Below, in pieces: positions 18,328 to 27,531 of a stretch of DNA of 64,000 nucleotides. The stretch's first letter is position 1, and every line of letters starts with the position of its first letter. Location of the stretch: positions 245,175-309,174 of the forward strand of contig NZ_JAGGPL010000002.1 in the NCBI RefSeq assembly GCF_018613805.1. The letters run 5' to 3'. Below the pieces are notes generated by a model that was not told where the DNA came from, searched no databases, and worked only from the letters and a program-made list of their open reading frames with translations. The DNA is from Arthrobacter sp. ISL-48. GTDB lineage: Bacteria > Actinomycetota > Actinomycetes > Actinomycetales > Micrococcaceae. The position numbers were made by a program, and so were the translations under genes.

Positions 18328-19149
18328 CGAGAGGCCGGCTACCAGATGCTTTTGGACCAGGATGAACCCGATGAGCACCGGCAGACTCACGACCACGGAA
18401 GCGGCCATGAGCTGGTTCCAGAACACATCGGATTCGCTGGCATAGGCTTTGAGTCCGAGCGAGAGCGTCTTGGTGGCTTCGTTCGTCAGCACCGAGGCAA
18501 ACAGGACCTCGCCCCAGGCGGAGATGAAGGAGTACACCGCCACCGCGATGATGCCGGGTTTGGCAACGGGCAGAATTACACGGATGAGTGCGCCCATCCG
18601 GCCGGTGCCGTCGATCATGGAGGCTTCCTCGAGCTCCTTGGGGATGGAGGCGAAGTAGCCGCTCAGCATCCAGATGGCGAACGGGAGGGTAAAGGTCATA
18701 TAAGTAATGATCAGCCCGAGGTAGGAGCCCTGCAGCTGGAGTCCGGTGAGGTTCCGGATCTGGGTGAAGATCAGGTACAGCGGGAGAAGGAACAGAATGC
18801 CCGGGAACATTTGGGTGGACAGGACTGTCAGGCTGAACGCCCGCTTGCCTTTGAACTGCAGCCGTGCAATGGAGTATGCGGCGAGGACTGCTACCGTCAC
18901 CGAGCAGAGAGTGGCGCAGACGGTGATGATCAGGCTGTTCTGGAAATACTTGGCCAGCGGAACGGTGGTCCAAATATCCAGGTACGGCGATGCGGTGATT
19001 TGGCGGGGGATCCACTGGAACAATCCCGCGACGTCCTTGAGCGGCTTCAGCGACGTGGACACCACCACGTAGAGGGGGATGGCCACCCAGAGGGACAGGA
19101 TGGTCAGGACCACATTCCTCAGAATGCGGAAGTTGCGGGTCTCAATCAT
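18310..19149 (-). CDS. carbohydrate ABC transporter permease (MalG type)
   Basis: 279 residues with six transmembrane segments and the EAA loop [21 protein letters not shown] typical of MalG-like inner-membrane permeases that dock with the ATPase. The start overlaps the end of the upstream permease by eight bases, indicating translational coupling. No ATPase gene is in the operon, so a shared MsiK-type ATPase encoded elsewhere probably drives uptake, as is usual in actinobacteria. Confidence 0.93.
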   Translation of the reverse strand: MIETRNFRILRNVVLTILSLWVAIPLYVVVSTSLKPLKDVAGLFQWIPRQITASPYLDIWTTVPLAKYFQNSLIITVCATLCSVTVAVLAAYSIARLQFKGKRAFSLTVLSTQMFPGILFLLPLYLIFTQIRNLTGLQLQGSYLGLIITYMTFTLPFAIWMLSGYFASIPKELEEASMIDGTGRMGALIRVILPVAKPGIIAVAVYSFISAWGEVLFASVLTNEATKTLSLGLKAYASESDVFWNQLMAASVVVSLPVLIGFILVQKHLVAGLSAGAVK

Positions 19150-20155
19150 TGTCGGCCCCCTTGGGCAGCACCATGCGGATGTAGAAGACGGACGCGATGA
19201 ACAGGGCGATCAGGAGCAGGACGCTCATGGCTCCGCCCAGGCCGAAGTTCCAGCTGCCGAACGAGTTCTGGTAGATGAGCGGTGATACGAGGGTTGCCTC
19301 CTTCGGAGACGATGCACCGAACAAAACGAACGGAATGTTGAATTGGTTAAAGGTCCAGAGGGACATCACCATCAACAGCACGCCGTTGGCCGGACGCACC
19401 ATCGGCAGCGTGATGGTGCGGAACTGTTGCCAGAGCGTGGCGCCGTCGATTGCCGCTGCTTCGTAGACTTCATTGGGGACGTTCTGCAGGGCTGCCATCA
19501 GCATCAGGAATGCGAAAGGCCACAATTGCCAGATGTTCACCACAATCATGGCTCCAAAGGAGTTTTGGCCCAGGAGCCAGAATGGCCGTTCGTCTCCGAA
19601 CAGATGGAATGTGTCGACCAGGATCTGGTTCACGGCACCGTCACGCTGGTTGAACATGAAGGCCCACGCAATAGTGCCGACGTAGGCGGGGAGGGCATAG
19701 GGGACCAGAAAGAACGTGCGCAGGATGGCCCGGCCCTTGAAGTTGGAGGACAGGAACACGGCTCCCGCCATTCCCAGGATCCAGGAGAAGCCGACCACCA
19801 GGATGGTGTAGCCCAGCGTTCGCCCCACCGTGCTGAAGAAAGCCTGTCCGATGGTGCTTTCGGGGTTGAGCCCGTTGACGAAGTTCTGCAGGCCCACAAA
19901 AGGGGCATTGAGCCAGTTGGTGAGGTTGAGCTGGGTTAGCGATATGAAGGCGATCCAGATGCCGAGCAGCATGGGGCCGATGTGGATCAGGATTTCGAGG
20001 ATGGCGGCCGGGAGGATCAGGCCGTAAGGGAGGAACGAGCGGCGCGGCTTCCGTGGAGGCTGCCCGGTGACGCCTTGCGGCTGGCCGGGCTCGGGATCAA
20101 TGGCAGACTTGCTGCCTTCAGCGGCGGTGCCGCTGTCCAAGGCTGAGTGGGACAT
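19142..20155 (-). CDS. carbohydrate ABC transporter permease (MalF type)
   Basis: 337 residues. A disordered N-terminus of about 40 residues is followed by six membrane segments and an EAA loop, YEAAAIDGATLWQQFRTITLP. It pairs with the MalG-type permease just downstream and the binding protein just upstream. Confidence 0.93.
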   Translation of the reverse strand: MSHSALDSGTAAEGSKSAIDPEPGQPQGVTGQPPRKPRRSFLPYGLILPAAILEILIHIGPMLLGIWIAFISLTQLNLTNWLNAPFVGLQNFVNGLNPESTIGQAFFSTVGRTLGYTILVVGFSWILGMAGAVFLSSNFKGRAILRTFFLVPYALPAYVGTIAWAFMFNQRDGAVNQILVDTFHLFGDERPFWLLGQNSFGAMIVVNIWQLWPFAFLMLMAALQNVPNEVYEAAAIDGATLWQQFRTITLPMVRPANGVLLMVMSLWTFNQFNIPFVLFGASSPKEATLVSPLIYQNSFGSWNFGLGGAMSVLLLIALFIASVFYIRMVLPKGADND

Positions 20156-20218
20156 GTGAACTCCTTTGCCGGGGTGCGGGGCCCCTGAGCGGCAGCGCCC
20201 CGCACCCTCCAGACTTGG

Positions 20219-21541
20219 TTACTGGGCCGCAGCCATCTGGTTGTTGGCGTCCTTGAGGGCTGACTTTATATCTGCCTCGGAGACGGTTCCCGTTGCAGCC
20301 TTGGCAAAGAGGTTCTTGATGGCGGTGCCTGTCAGTGTTTCCATCTGCCCCTCCTTTGCAATGAGCGGCATGGGCATCGCATGGTTGGCCAAGGCATCGT
20401 TCTTGGCCTTGACTTCCGCGGTCTGGAAGGCGGCGTCTGACGATGCGCCGGTGACGACGGGCAGGGACGAGTATGCCTTGTTCAGGGCAACTTGCTCGGC
20501 GTCGCTGGTCAGGAAGCCGGCCAGCTTGATGGCGTTGTCCTTGTTCTTGCTGTTCTTGAAGACGCTAAGGTTGATCCCGGCGACGTGGCTCTGGGTACCG
20601 GCGGCGCCGGTGGCTCCAATTGACACCATCGGCATGGGAGCAACCCCCCAGTCCTTGAAACCGCGGGCGTCAAAGTTTTTAAGCGGGCTCTGATCGAACA
20701 TCATTGCAGCTTTGCCATTGATGAGATTGTCGACCTTCTGGCTCCCCTGGCTGATTTCAGCGTCCGACGGCGACATCACTTTGTCAGTTGCCATCAGATC
20801 GATGAACTGCTTCACCCCTTCCACCTGTGGACCACTGTCAAAGGTCGGCTTGCCATCCTTGTCGAAGAGACTTCCGCCGTTCTGCAATCCCCTGATGAAA
20901 GCCTGGTGTGAATTTGCCGATACCGAAGCACCTGCGGCCGTGAACCCCCACTGGTCGGGCTTCCCGTCGCCGTTGGTGTCTTTCGTGAGCTTCTTGGCGT
21001 CGGCTACGAATTCGTCCCAGGTCACCGGTGCCTTCTCAATGCCGGCTTCCTTGAACAGCTTCGTGTTGTAGTACATGTTGTACGCCAGCCCGTAAAGGGG
21101 CACTGACGTCGGGGTCTTGCCTTCGGCGCCACCGGTCGACCAGCTCGTTTTCAGGAAGCGGTCTTTGCCCCCCACTGCCTCCAGCAGTTTCCCTTCAACC
21201 GGTTCGAAAGCTCCCGTTTCCTGCAGCGTCACGGCCCAGGTGTTGCCAATGTTCAGGACATCGGGTCCGTCGCCGCTGGTGACGGCTGTCAGGATGCGGT
21301 TGTAGAGGTCCGTCCAACTGATGACCTCAAGATTGACCTTGACTCCGGTTTTCTCGGTAAACCGGTCAAGAGAGGGTTTGAGCTTGGCCGCGGTGTCGTC
21401 CAGGCTGTTGCCCTGGTCGGACGCCCAATAGGTGATGGTGTCGCTGGTGGCCTGCTGGCTGCTGCCGCCGCAGGCACTCAGGCCCAGGGCCAACGATGCT
21501 ATGGCGGTCAGTGCTGATAGGACTTTCAGGGGATTCTTCAT
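20219..21541 (-). CDS. extracellular sugar-binding lipoprotein of ABC importer
   Basis: 440 residues. The ATG at 21541 gives a lipoprotein signal peptide (MKNPLKVLSALTAIASLALG) with lipobox LSAC, then a Ser-rich linker. The mature part is a CUT1-type family 1 solute-binding protein: YWASDQGNSLDD, SGDGPDVLNIGNTW, and a DxNGDGKPD calcium-like loop. It should capture a mono- or oligosaccharide outside the membrane for the two permeases that follow. An upstream start at 21595 would put a charged stretch before the signal and is rejected. Confidence 0.92.
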   Translation of the reverse strand: MKNPLKVLSALTAIASLALGLSACGGSSQQATSDTITYWASDQGNSLDDTAAKLKPSLDRFTEKTGVKVNLEVISWTDLYNRILTAVTSGDGPDVLNIGNTWAVTLQETGAFEPVEGKLLEAVGGKDRFLKTSWSTGGAEGKTPTSVPLYGLAYNMYYNTKLFKEAGIEKAPVTWDEFVADAKKLTKDTNGDGKPDQWGFTAAGASVSANSHQAFIRGLQNGGSLFDKDGKPTFDSGPQVEGVKQFIDLMATDKVMSPSDAEISQGSQKVDNLINGKAAMMFDQSPLKNFDARGFKDWGVAPMPMVSIGATGAAGTQSHVAGINLSVFKNSKNKDNAIKLAGFLTSDAEQVALNKAYSSLPVVTGASSDAAFQTAEVKAKNDALANHAMPMPLIAKEGQMETLTGTAIKNLFAKAATGTVSEADIKSALKDANNQMAAAQ

Positions 21542-21713
21542 GCTTGCTCCGGTTTTCTCGTCGTCGAGCTGGTGCGGGGTCTTGCGGGTGCGCAAGCAAA
21601 GTGATGCGGGCGCAGTTCTGGGCGGTTCGTGGCACGTCTTGGCGGGTCGTGGCCACTAGCTGCGGGCCGTAACCGCCGGCCGGCAACTAGTCCGCTTATC
21701 TAGACGGATAGTT

Positions 21714-22838
21714 CTAGACGGACAGCGTTGCTGCGGTGGGGTCCCAGTCCTCCGGCAGGGCGGGTACCGGCGCAGCGGAGCTCTCGACATCCACGAAGGC
21801 ACGCATGTCGATGGACTCTGCGATGGAAGCCATGGTGTCCAGCACATGGAACGCCAGCTCACCCTGCGCGCGGTGCGGGCGGCCTTCGCGGATGGCTCGG
21901 GCCATTTCCAGAACCCCTGCGCCCCGGCTTGCCGTGGAGCCGACGGAAGGGACGGTGGTCCACTCGTCCGATCCCGTTGCACAGATCCTGACTTCGCCGT
22001 CGAACCTGTTGGGATCAGGAAAAGCGATGGTGGCCTCTGTGCCCGTGATTTCAACGAATCCGGCGCGCTTGAGGGGCGAATCGAAACTGAAGATGCTCTG
22101 GGCGGATTCGCCGCCCTCGAACTCCAGGATGGAACTCACATGGGTAGGAACGGTCACAGCGAACTCTTCACCGGCCTTGGGGCCCGAACCGATCACCCGG
22201 GTTTCCTTGGACCGCGAACCGAAGGCGGCCACCCGGCGGATGCTGCCGAAGGTCTGAACCAGGGTGGTCAAGTAGTAGGGGCCGATGTCGAAAAGCGGGC
22301 CGGCGCCGTCCTGGAACAGGAAAGCCGGGTTGGGGTGCCAAGACTCCGGTCCCGGCGACTGCATCAGCGTCAGGGCAGTGAGCGGTGAACCGATGTCGCC
22401 GCGCTCGATCATCCTGCGGGCAGTCTGCAATCCCGCACCCAGGAAGGTGTCAGGCGCGCAGCCAAGGCGCACTCCGGCGGCGTCGGCCGTCTTGAGCAGC
22501 CCCAGGCCGCTTTCTCGATCCAAGGAGAACGGCTTCTCGCTCCACACGTGCTTGCCAGCATTGACGGCCTGCGTTGCGACTTCGACGTGGGCTGCCGGGA
22601 TGGTGAGATTGATCACGATCTCAACGTCAGGATTGCCCAGCACCGCCTCCACGCCGCCGTGGACCGGTACGCCGTATTCAGCAGCCCTCGCGGCCGCCGA
22701 CCCCTGGAAGAGGTCGCCGATGGCCACCACTTTGACGTCCGGGAAGCTGGTGAGGTTGTCGAGGTACTCCTTGCTGATGACGCCGGCCCCAATGATTCCG
22801 ACTCCAACCGGTCCTGTTTTCAGTGAATCGCGGCTCAT
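21714..22838 (-). CDS. Gfo/Idh/MocA family oxidoreductase
   Basis: 374 residues with Rossmann motif VGVGIIGAGVISKEYLDNL and EKPFSLDRESGLGLL, the family's catalytic lysine motif. The start codon overlaps the stop of the upstream isomerase gene by four bases (ATGA). It is the second dehydrogenase of this operon; in four-enzyme levoglucosan systems the second one (LgdC) catalyses the final reduction. That specific role is an inference. A 170-base gap separates it from the binding-protein gene; I see only a short repeat (CTAGACGGAYAG twice near 21,700) there. Confidence 0.85.
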   Translation of the reverse strand: MSRDSLKTGPVGVGIIGAGVISKEYLDNLTSFPDVKVVAIGDLFQGSAAARAAEYGVPVHGGVEAVLGNPDVEIVINLTIPAAHVEVATQAVNAGKHVWSEKPFSLDRESGLGLLKTADAAGVRLGCAPDTFLGAGLQTARRMIERGDIGSPLTALTLMQSPGPESWHPNPAFLFQDGAGPLFDIGPYYLTTLVQTFGSIRRVAAFGSRSKETRVIGSGPKAGEEFAVTVPTHVSSILEFEGGESAQSIFSFDSPLKRAGFVEITGTEATIAFPDPNRFDGEVRICATGSDEWTTVPSVGSTASRGAGVLEMARAIREGRPHRAQGELAFHVLDTMASIAESIDMRAFVDVESSAAPVPALPEDWDPTAATLSV

Positions 22839-23575
22839 GCGGATACCTTTCCGGCGCTGAGGTAGTTGTAGCTGTCACGGACGGCCTCGAACATGTCGCC
22901 CTGGAAGTCGTCGAGCTCAATGACCCCGGCCTCGAGAGAACCGGCGGCGTCCAGGACATCCCAGATGGCCATCTTGCCGTCACCCACTGCGGTCTGCCTG
23001 GACGGGTCCGGGCTCAGCGGCCCGTCCTTGATGTGGATGAACTTCACGCGGTCGCCAAGCCGTGCCAGCAGTTCCGAGGGGTCCTGACCGCCAACGGCGG
23101 CCCAGTACGTGTCGAGTTCCAGCACGACGGCGGGATCAAGGTTGTCCGCCAGGTGCTCCAAGGCGGTCCTGCCGTCGATGACGGACTCAACTTCCCACCA
23201 GTGATTGTGGTAGCCGACGCGGACGCCGTATTGCGCCCCCTTGGCTGCTGCAGCGTTGAGCTGCTCTGCCGTTTTCTTGATGTCTGAAAGGGAGCTCCAG
23301 CGCTCGATGGGCACGTGCGGGTCAATGACAGTGCCAATGCCGAGCTGCTGGGCGGCCGCAAAGATGTCGTCCTGGTTTTCCTGGAGCAGTGGTGCGTGGC
23401 CTGAGGGGGCGGTGAGGTTGTTATCTGCCAAGGCCTGCTTCAGTTCGGCGGCTTTGGCCACGAAACGGTAGGGCTCAACCATGGTGAAGCCGATTTCTGC
23501 CAGGCGCTGGATGGTTCCTGGGAGATCCTCTTCAAGGGCCTTACGGACCGTGTAGAGCTGGATCGAGTATGACAC
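22835..23575 (-). CDS. sugar phosphate isomerase/epimerase (IolE-like TIM barrel)
   Basis: 246 residues, first gene of the sugar operon. It starts SYSIQLYTVRKALEED and has GYHNHWWEVE, VLELDTYWAAVGG and FIHIKDGPL, the metal-binding strands of the xylose-isomerase-like family. It partners the overlapping dehydrogenase gene and is controlled from the region divergent from the ROK regulator. Confidence 0.87.
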   Translation of the reverse strand: MSYSIQLYTVRKALEEDLPGTIQRLAEIGFTMVEPYRFVAKAAELKQALADNNLTAPSGHAPLLQENQDDIFAAAQQLGIGTVIDPHVPIERWSSLSDIKKTAEQLNAAAAKGAQYGVRVGYHNHWWEVESVIDGRTALEHLADNLDPAVVLELDTYWAAVGGQDPSELLARLGDRVKFIHIKDGPLSPDPSRQTAVGDGKMAIWDVLDAAGSLEAGVIELDDFQGDMFEAVRDSYNYLSAGKVSA

Positions 23576-23664
23576 TGTCTCTCCTCGTCGTTGGGGTTGG
23601 ACGGCTGCTGCGGTCCTGGATCGTTCTCACGCCAGTGGGCTGCCTCACACCCAAAGCTAGAGGG

Positions 23665-23720
23665 ACTTTTGCCGAGCGTCAAGCAGAAGTTGGAAACTCA
23701 TCGCCAGACTTTTTCTGGCG
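23665..23720. promoter_or_regulatory. two inverted repeats, candidate ROK regulator operators
   Basis: ACTTTTGC and GCAGAAGT (23665-23690, one mismatch, 10-base centre) and CGCCAGA-CTTTT-TCTGGCG (23702-23720, perfect) lie between the sugar operon and the divergent ROK gene. Either could be the regulator's binding site. Confidence 0.5.
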
Positions 23721-23755
23721 TAACACGCAGAAGCGACCTGTGCTATCACTTGTTC

Positions 23756-24967
23756 ATGAGCCTCACGCCCGGAACCGAAACGGCTGCCCCCGATAACGGC
23801 GGCAGTCTCGCGCGGGCCGGGGACCTTTTCCAGCTCCTGCGGGACGGCAAGGCGCGGACCCGCGCCGAGTTGGCACTGACCACAGGCCTGGCGCGTTCCA
23901 CCGTGGCCTCCCGGATTGATGCCCTGATTCTCTCGGGACTGGTCGGACCCGCAGGTGAGGCGAACTCCAGCGGCGGCAGGCCGCCGTCGCGCTTTGCCTT
24001 CAATCCGGCGGCACGCTCCGTGCTGGCGGTCGACGTCGGGGCCACCCACGTGATTGTCGCCGTCACCGACCTCAGCGGACGTGTCCTGACCGAACAGCGC
24101 CTGGTGCAGGACGTCGGCGAGGGTCCGGAAACAGTACTGGACAGGGTGATTGAGGAAGGCCTTTCGCTCCTTGCGCGGGCGGGACGGAGCTTGAATGACC
24201 TCGCAGGAATGGGGATCGGCGTGCCGGGGCCTGTGGAGCACGCCACCGGCAGGCCGGTCAAGCCGCCCATCATGCCGGGATGGGACGGGTTCGACGTCGT
24301 CCGTTACGTCCAGCACTCGCTGCCCGTTCCCGTCCTGGTGGACAACGACGTGAACATCATGGCCCTGGGGGAGCGAACGGCACACTGGTCCGAGCACGAC
24401 AACTTCCTGCTCATCAAGGTGGCCACCGGCATCGGCGCTGGAATCATCAGTAACGGGGAGCTGCAACGCGGCGCCAATGGCACGGCCGGGGATCTTGGGC
24501 ACGTCCGCGTCCCGCGCGGCGACGAGGTGTTGTGCCGCTGTGGCAACTACGGCTGTCTGGAAGCGCTTGCGTCAGGTCCGGCGGTGGCCGCGGAACTGAA
24601 CCGGCAGGGTATTCCGGCTGCCAAGGGCAGCGATGTGCTCCGCCTTGTGGCTGAGGGCAACCTGCAGGCCATCCAGGCCCTGCGGCAGGCCGGGCGCGAC
24701 GTGGGGGACGTACTGGCAACTGTGGTGAACCTGCTCAACCCTTCCGTCATTGTCATCGGCGGAAGCCTGGGCCAGGCCGGCGAGCACCTCATGGCCGGCG
24801 TCCGTGAGGTGGTTTATCGGCGCTCGCTGCCGCTGGCCACGACCCACTTGCGGATCGCCCCGTCGGTGGCCGGGGACCAGGCGGCGATTTTCGGCGCAAG
24901 CCAGATGGTCACCCAATACGTATTGTCCCCCGCGGTGATTGAGGCAACGCTCCAGGCGACCGGCTAG
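23756..24967 (+). CDS. ROK family transcriptional regulator
   Basis: 403 residues from the ATG at 23756. An N-terminal winged helix (TRAELALTTGLARSTVASRI) is fused to a ROK sugar-kinase-like domain with ADVGATH-type phosphate loop (VDVGATHVIVAV) and the zinc motif CRCGNYGCLE. ROK repressors release DNA on binding a sugar. Its divergent position indicates it controls the seven-gene sugar operon. Longer in-frame extension upstream runs through the operator region and is not used. Confidence 0.92.
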   Translation: MSLTPGTETAAPDNGGSLARAGDLFQLLRDGKARTRAELALTTGLARSTVASRIDALILSGLVGPAGEANSSGGRPPSRFAFNPAARSVLAVDVGATHVIVAVTDLSGRVLTEQRLVQDVGEGPETVLDRVIEEGLSLLARAGRSLNDLAGMGIGVPGPVEHATGRPVKPPIMPGWDGFDVVRYVQHSLPVPVLVDNDVNIMALGERTAHWSEHDNFLLIKVATGIGAGIISNGELQRGANGTAGDLGHVRVPRGDEVLCRCGNYGCLEALASGPAVAAELNRQGIPAAKGSDVLRLVAEGNLQAIQALRQAGRDVGDVLATVVNLLNPSVIVIGGSLGQAGEHLMAGVREVVYRRSLPLATTHLRIAPSVAGDQAAIFGASQMVTQYVLSPAVIEATLQATG

Positions 24968-24984
24968 CCGGGCCCAAGGGGTGC

Positions 24985-25944
24985 TCACTCAGTAATGACG
25001 CGGATGGGCGAGCCCGCCAGCCAGGCTTTCACGTCCTCCAACGCGCCGCCATAGAACTGCCGGTAGCTCTCCCGGGTGACATAGCCCAGGTGCGGTGACA
25101 GCACCGTGTTCGGAGCGGCAAGGAGCGGGTGCCCGGGCGGCAGGGGTTCCTGGTCGAAGACATCCAGGGCGGCTCCGCCGATCCAGCCCTCACTCAGGGC
25201 GCGGACCAGGGCGTCCTGGTCAACCAGTGGACCGCGGGCGGTGTTTACCAGGATGCCTTCAGGCCCCAGCAGCCGGAGTTCCTGCTCGCCTACGATGCCT
25301 TCGGTGCGCGGGGACAGCCGCAGGTGCAGGGTGGCAACGTCGGCGTCCCTAAAGAGTCCTTCCTTGCTGACCTTGCGCACCCCGGCATCGGCAGCGGCCT
25401 CGTCCGTCAGGTTCTCGCTCCAGGCCAGCACCTCCATCCCGAAAGCCTGGCCGTAGGCGGCGATTCGCTGGCCGATCTTGCCCAGCCCCACGATACCCAG
25501 GGTCTTGCCTGCGAGTTCGAACCCCACCGTGGTCTGCCACGTGCCGGCGCGCACCGAATTCTCCTCGGCCGGGAGGTTCCGCGCGAGGGCCAGTAAGAGG
25601 GCCCAGGTCAGTTCGGGAGCCGCCGTCGGCGACCCTGCTGTACCGCACACCGTCACGCCGTGCTCTGCCGCCGCGAGCACATCGATGGAAGCGTTCGCCA
25701 TCCCTGTGGTCACCAGCAGCTTGAGTCCGGGAAGCCTTTCCAGTGCGGAGCGGGGAAACGGTGTCCGCTCGCGCATCGCGATGACGATGTCAACCCCGGC
25801 CAACGCGGCCACCAGCGCATCCGGGGATGCGAAGGGCTCCGTGAAGACGGTGACGGACACGCCGTCCTGCTCCAGGGCGGCCCAGTCGGCGAATCCGTGC
25901 GCCACGTCCTGGTAATCGTCCAGGATGGCAAGCCGCTGCTGCAT
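24985..25944 (-). CDS. D-2-hydroxyacid dehydrogenase family protein
   Basis: 319 residues from the ATG at 25944. It has the Rossmann motif GIVGLGKIGQRIAAYG, the substrate-binding NTARGPLVD, DVFDQEPLP with the catalytic Glu, and LSPHLGYVT with the catalytic His. This is the complete D-isomer-specific 2-hydroxyacid dehydrogenase pattern; NAD(P)-dependent reduction of a 2-keto acid is expected. It converges with the ROK gene, 17 bases apart, so it is not part of the sugar operon. Confidence 0.9.
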   Translation of the reverse strand: MQQRLAILDDYQDVAHGFADWAALEQDGVSVTVFTEPFASPDALVAALAGVDIVIAMRERTPFPRSALERLPGLKLLVTTGMANASIDVLAAAEHGVTVCGTAGSPTAAPELTWALLLALARNLPAEENSVRAGTWQTTVGFELAGKTLGIVGLGKIGQRIAAYGQAFGMEVLAWSENLTDEAAADAGVRKVSKEGLFRDADVATLHLRLSPRTEGIVGEQELRLLGPEGILVNTARGPLVDQDALVRALSEGWIGGAALDVFDQEPLPPGHPLLAAPNTVLSPHLGYVTRESYRQFYGGALEDVKAWLAGSPIRVITE

Positions 25945-26073
25945 GTCAGTTCCTTCGTCCGTTGGTCTGTGGCGTGGGTTCATCGTAAGGCAGCGCACCA
26001 TCTGCCCGCCTGCTTGCCCGCCTGCCGGCGTCGCGGCGCGCGAGTCCGTGATAGCAATGGGAGTGATGAAATC

Positions 26074-27294
26074 ATGTTTAAAGCCCGTGCAGTCGACATG
26101 AGTGGACGGCTTCTGGCCAGGGTCCCGAGCGGCTGGATCCTGCTGGCCTGCATCGGTCTGCTGGCGCTCAACCTTCGCGGCCCCTTTGTGGCCGTCGCCC
26201 CCGTGGTGCCCGTCATGCAGGTGGATCTCGGTTTCTCTCCCGTCATGCTTGGAGTCCTGACCAGCATCCCGGTGCTGTGCTTCTCCCTGTGTGCTCCGCT
26301 GGCATCCCTGGCTGCCCGGAAGTTCGGGGCTGAGTTCGCCGTGACCCTCACGATCCTCGGTGTCCTGGCCGGGGTGATAGTCCGCTCGGCGGGAGGTCCG
26401 GTGCTGGTGGTGGCGGGAACCGTCCTGATCGGCCTGGCCATCACCATCGGGAACATTGCGGCGCCCCTGATCATCCGGCGCGATTTCAGTCCCCTGCGGC
26501 AGGGGACTGCCATGGGCATCTACACGGCAGCCTTGAACATCGGGTCCTTCGTGACATCCATGGTCACTGCCCCGCTGGCCGAGCTTGCGGGCTGGCGGGT
26601 TGCACTCGCCTCGGTGGGAGTTCTTGCGGTAGCGGCCATCGCGTTCTGGACGATCGCCGTCGGGCCCCGGAGCGCCTTTGTGCCCTCCGATCCGGTGGCG
26701 ACGGGCGGGCAGGACCACCCGGCTGTCAAGGGTTCCGGCTGGATCACGGCCGGCCTGACAGCTGGATTCGCAGGTCAGGCCTGCTCCTACTACGCCGTGA
26801 CGGCCTGGCTGCCGAGCTACCTTAATGACGAGCTGGGCATGTCAGCATCCGCTGCCGGTGCGGGATCGTCCATTTTCCAGATCCTCGCCATCGTTGGCGG
26901 CCTGGGCGTACCTTTCGCCGCCAAATACTTCAGCACGACGACGGCCGCCGTCACCTTGGGCCTGCTATGGATCGCGGTGCCGGCGGGGCTGCTATTAGCA
27001 CCGGAGTTGTGGTGGCTGTGGGCCGCGTTCGGCGGGATTGCCCAGGGCGGCGGCATCACGCTGATCTTCATCGCCATCATCCGGCTGGCGCGGGACCAGG
27101 CCTCGGCGGGCCGGATGTCCGCGACCGTCCAGGGGATCGGTTACTGCTTTGGTGCGGTTGCCCCGCCACTCGTCGGATTCGTGCACGATGCGTCTGGCTC
27201 CTGGACCCCTGCCCTGCTGGTGATCCTGGCCTCCGTGCTGACGTTCTTCATCTGCACTACCCTCTCCGTACGGCTGGTGCCGAAAGCCCGCTGA
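26074..27294 (+). CDS. MFS transporter, CynX/NimT type
   Basis: 406 residues, about 12 membrane segments. N-terminal pattern LNLRGPFVAVAPVVPVMQ and SPVMLGVLTSIPVLCFS are characteristic of the cyanate/nitroimidazole permease group. The ATG at 26074 follows GGGAGTGATGAAATC; a later ATG at 26098 is possible. Divergent from the hydroxyacid dehydrogenase gene by about 130 bases. Substrate not deducible; members export or import small organic anions. Confidence 0.87.
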   Translation: MFKARAVDMSGRLLARVPSGWILLACIGLLALNLRGPFVAVAPVVPVMQVDLGFSPVMLGVLTSIPVLCFSLCAPLASLAARKFGAEFAVTLTILGVLAGVIVRSAGGPVLVVAGTVLIGLAITIGNIAAPLIIRRDFSPLRQGTAMGIYTAALNIGSFVTSMVTAPLAELAGWRVALASVGVLAVAAIAFWTIAVGPRSAFVPSDPVATGGQDHPAVKGSGWITAGLTAGFAGQACSYYAVTAWLPSYLNDELGMSASAAGAGSSIFQILAIVGGLGVPFAAKYFSTTTAAVTLGLLWIAVPAGLLLAPELWWLWAAFGGIAQGGGITLIFIAIIRLARDQASAGRMSATVQGIGYCFGAVAPPLVGFVHDASGSWTPALLVILASVLTFFICTTLSVRLVPKAR

Positions 27295-27371
27295 CCCGGG
27301 CCGCCGCCGTCGTACTTTCCTCACCCGCACCGCCTCTCGCATCCCCACGCACGCATGTCCATGCACGCACG

Positions 27372-27434
27372 GCGCGAACTGGCAGCTAATGCCCTCAAAC
27401 CTGGGTTTTCGGGTCATTAGCTGCCAGTTCGCGC
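27372..27434. repeat. perfect 20-bp inverted repeat in intergenic space
   Basis: GCGCGAACTGGCAGCTAATG (27372-27391) is the exact reverse complement of 27415-27434, with a 23-base loop. It lies between the convergent MFS and aceB genes. It has no T run, so it may be a repeated extragenic palindrome that also blocks transcription. The remaining intergenic bases (27295-27531) show nothing else. Confidence 0.85.
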
Positions 27435-27531
27435 ACGGGGAGGGGTTCCGTTGCCGGGCCGGCCCTCCGGATTTCGGAAGTGCCTGTTGCGAAGGTCGTG
27501 CCCGGCCCGGCGAACGGAAGTCTGTGCCTGA

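Noticed and set aside
18073..19200. A 375-codon plus-strand frame
   Set aside because: Antisense to the ABC permease and the dehydrogenase; composition is that of a shadow frame and no family motif is visible.
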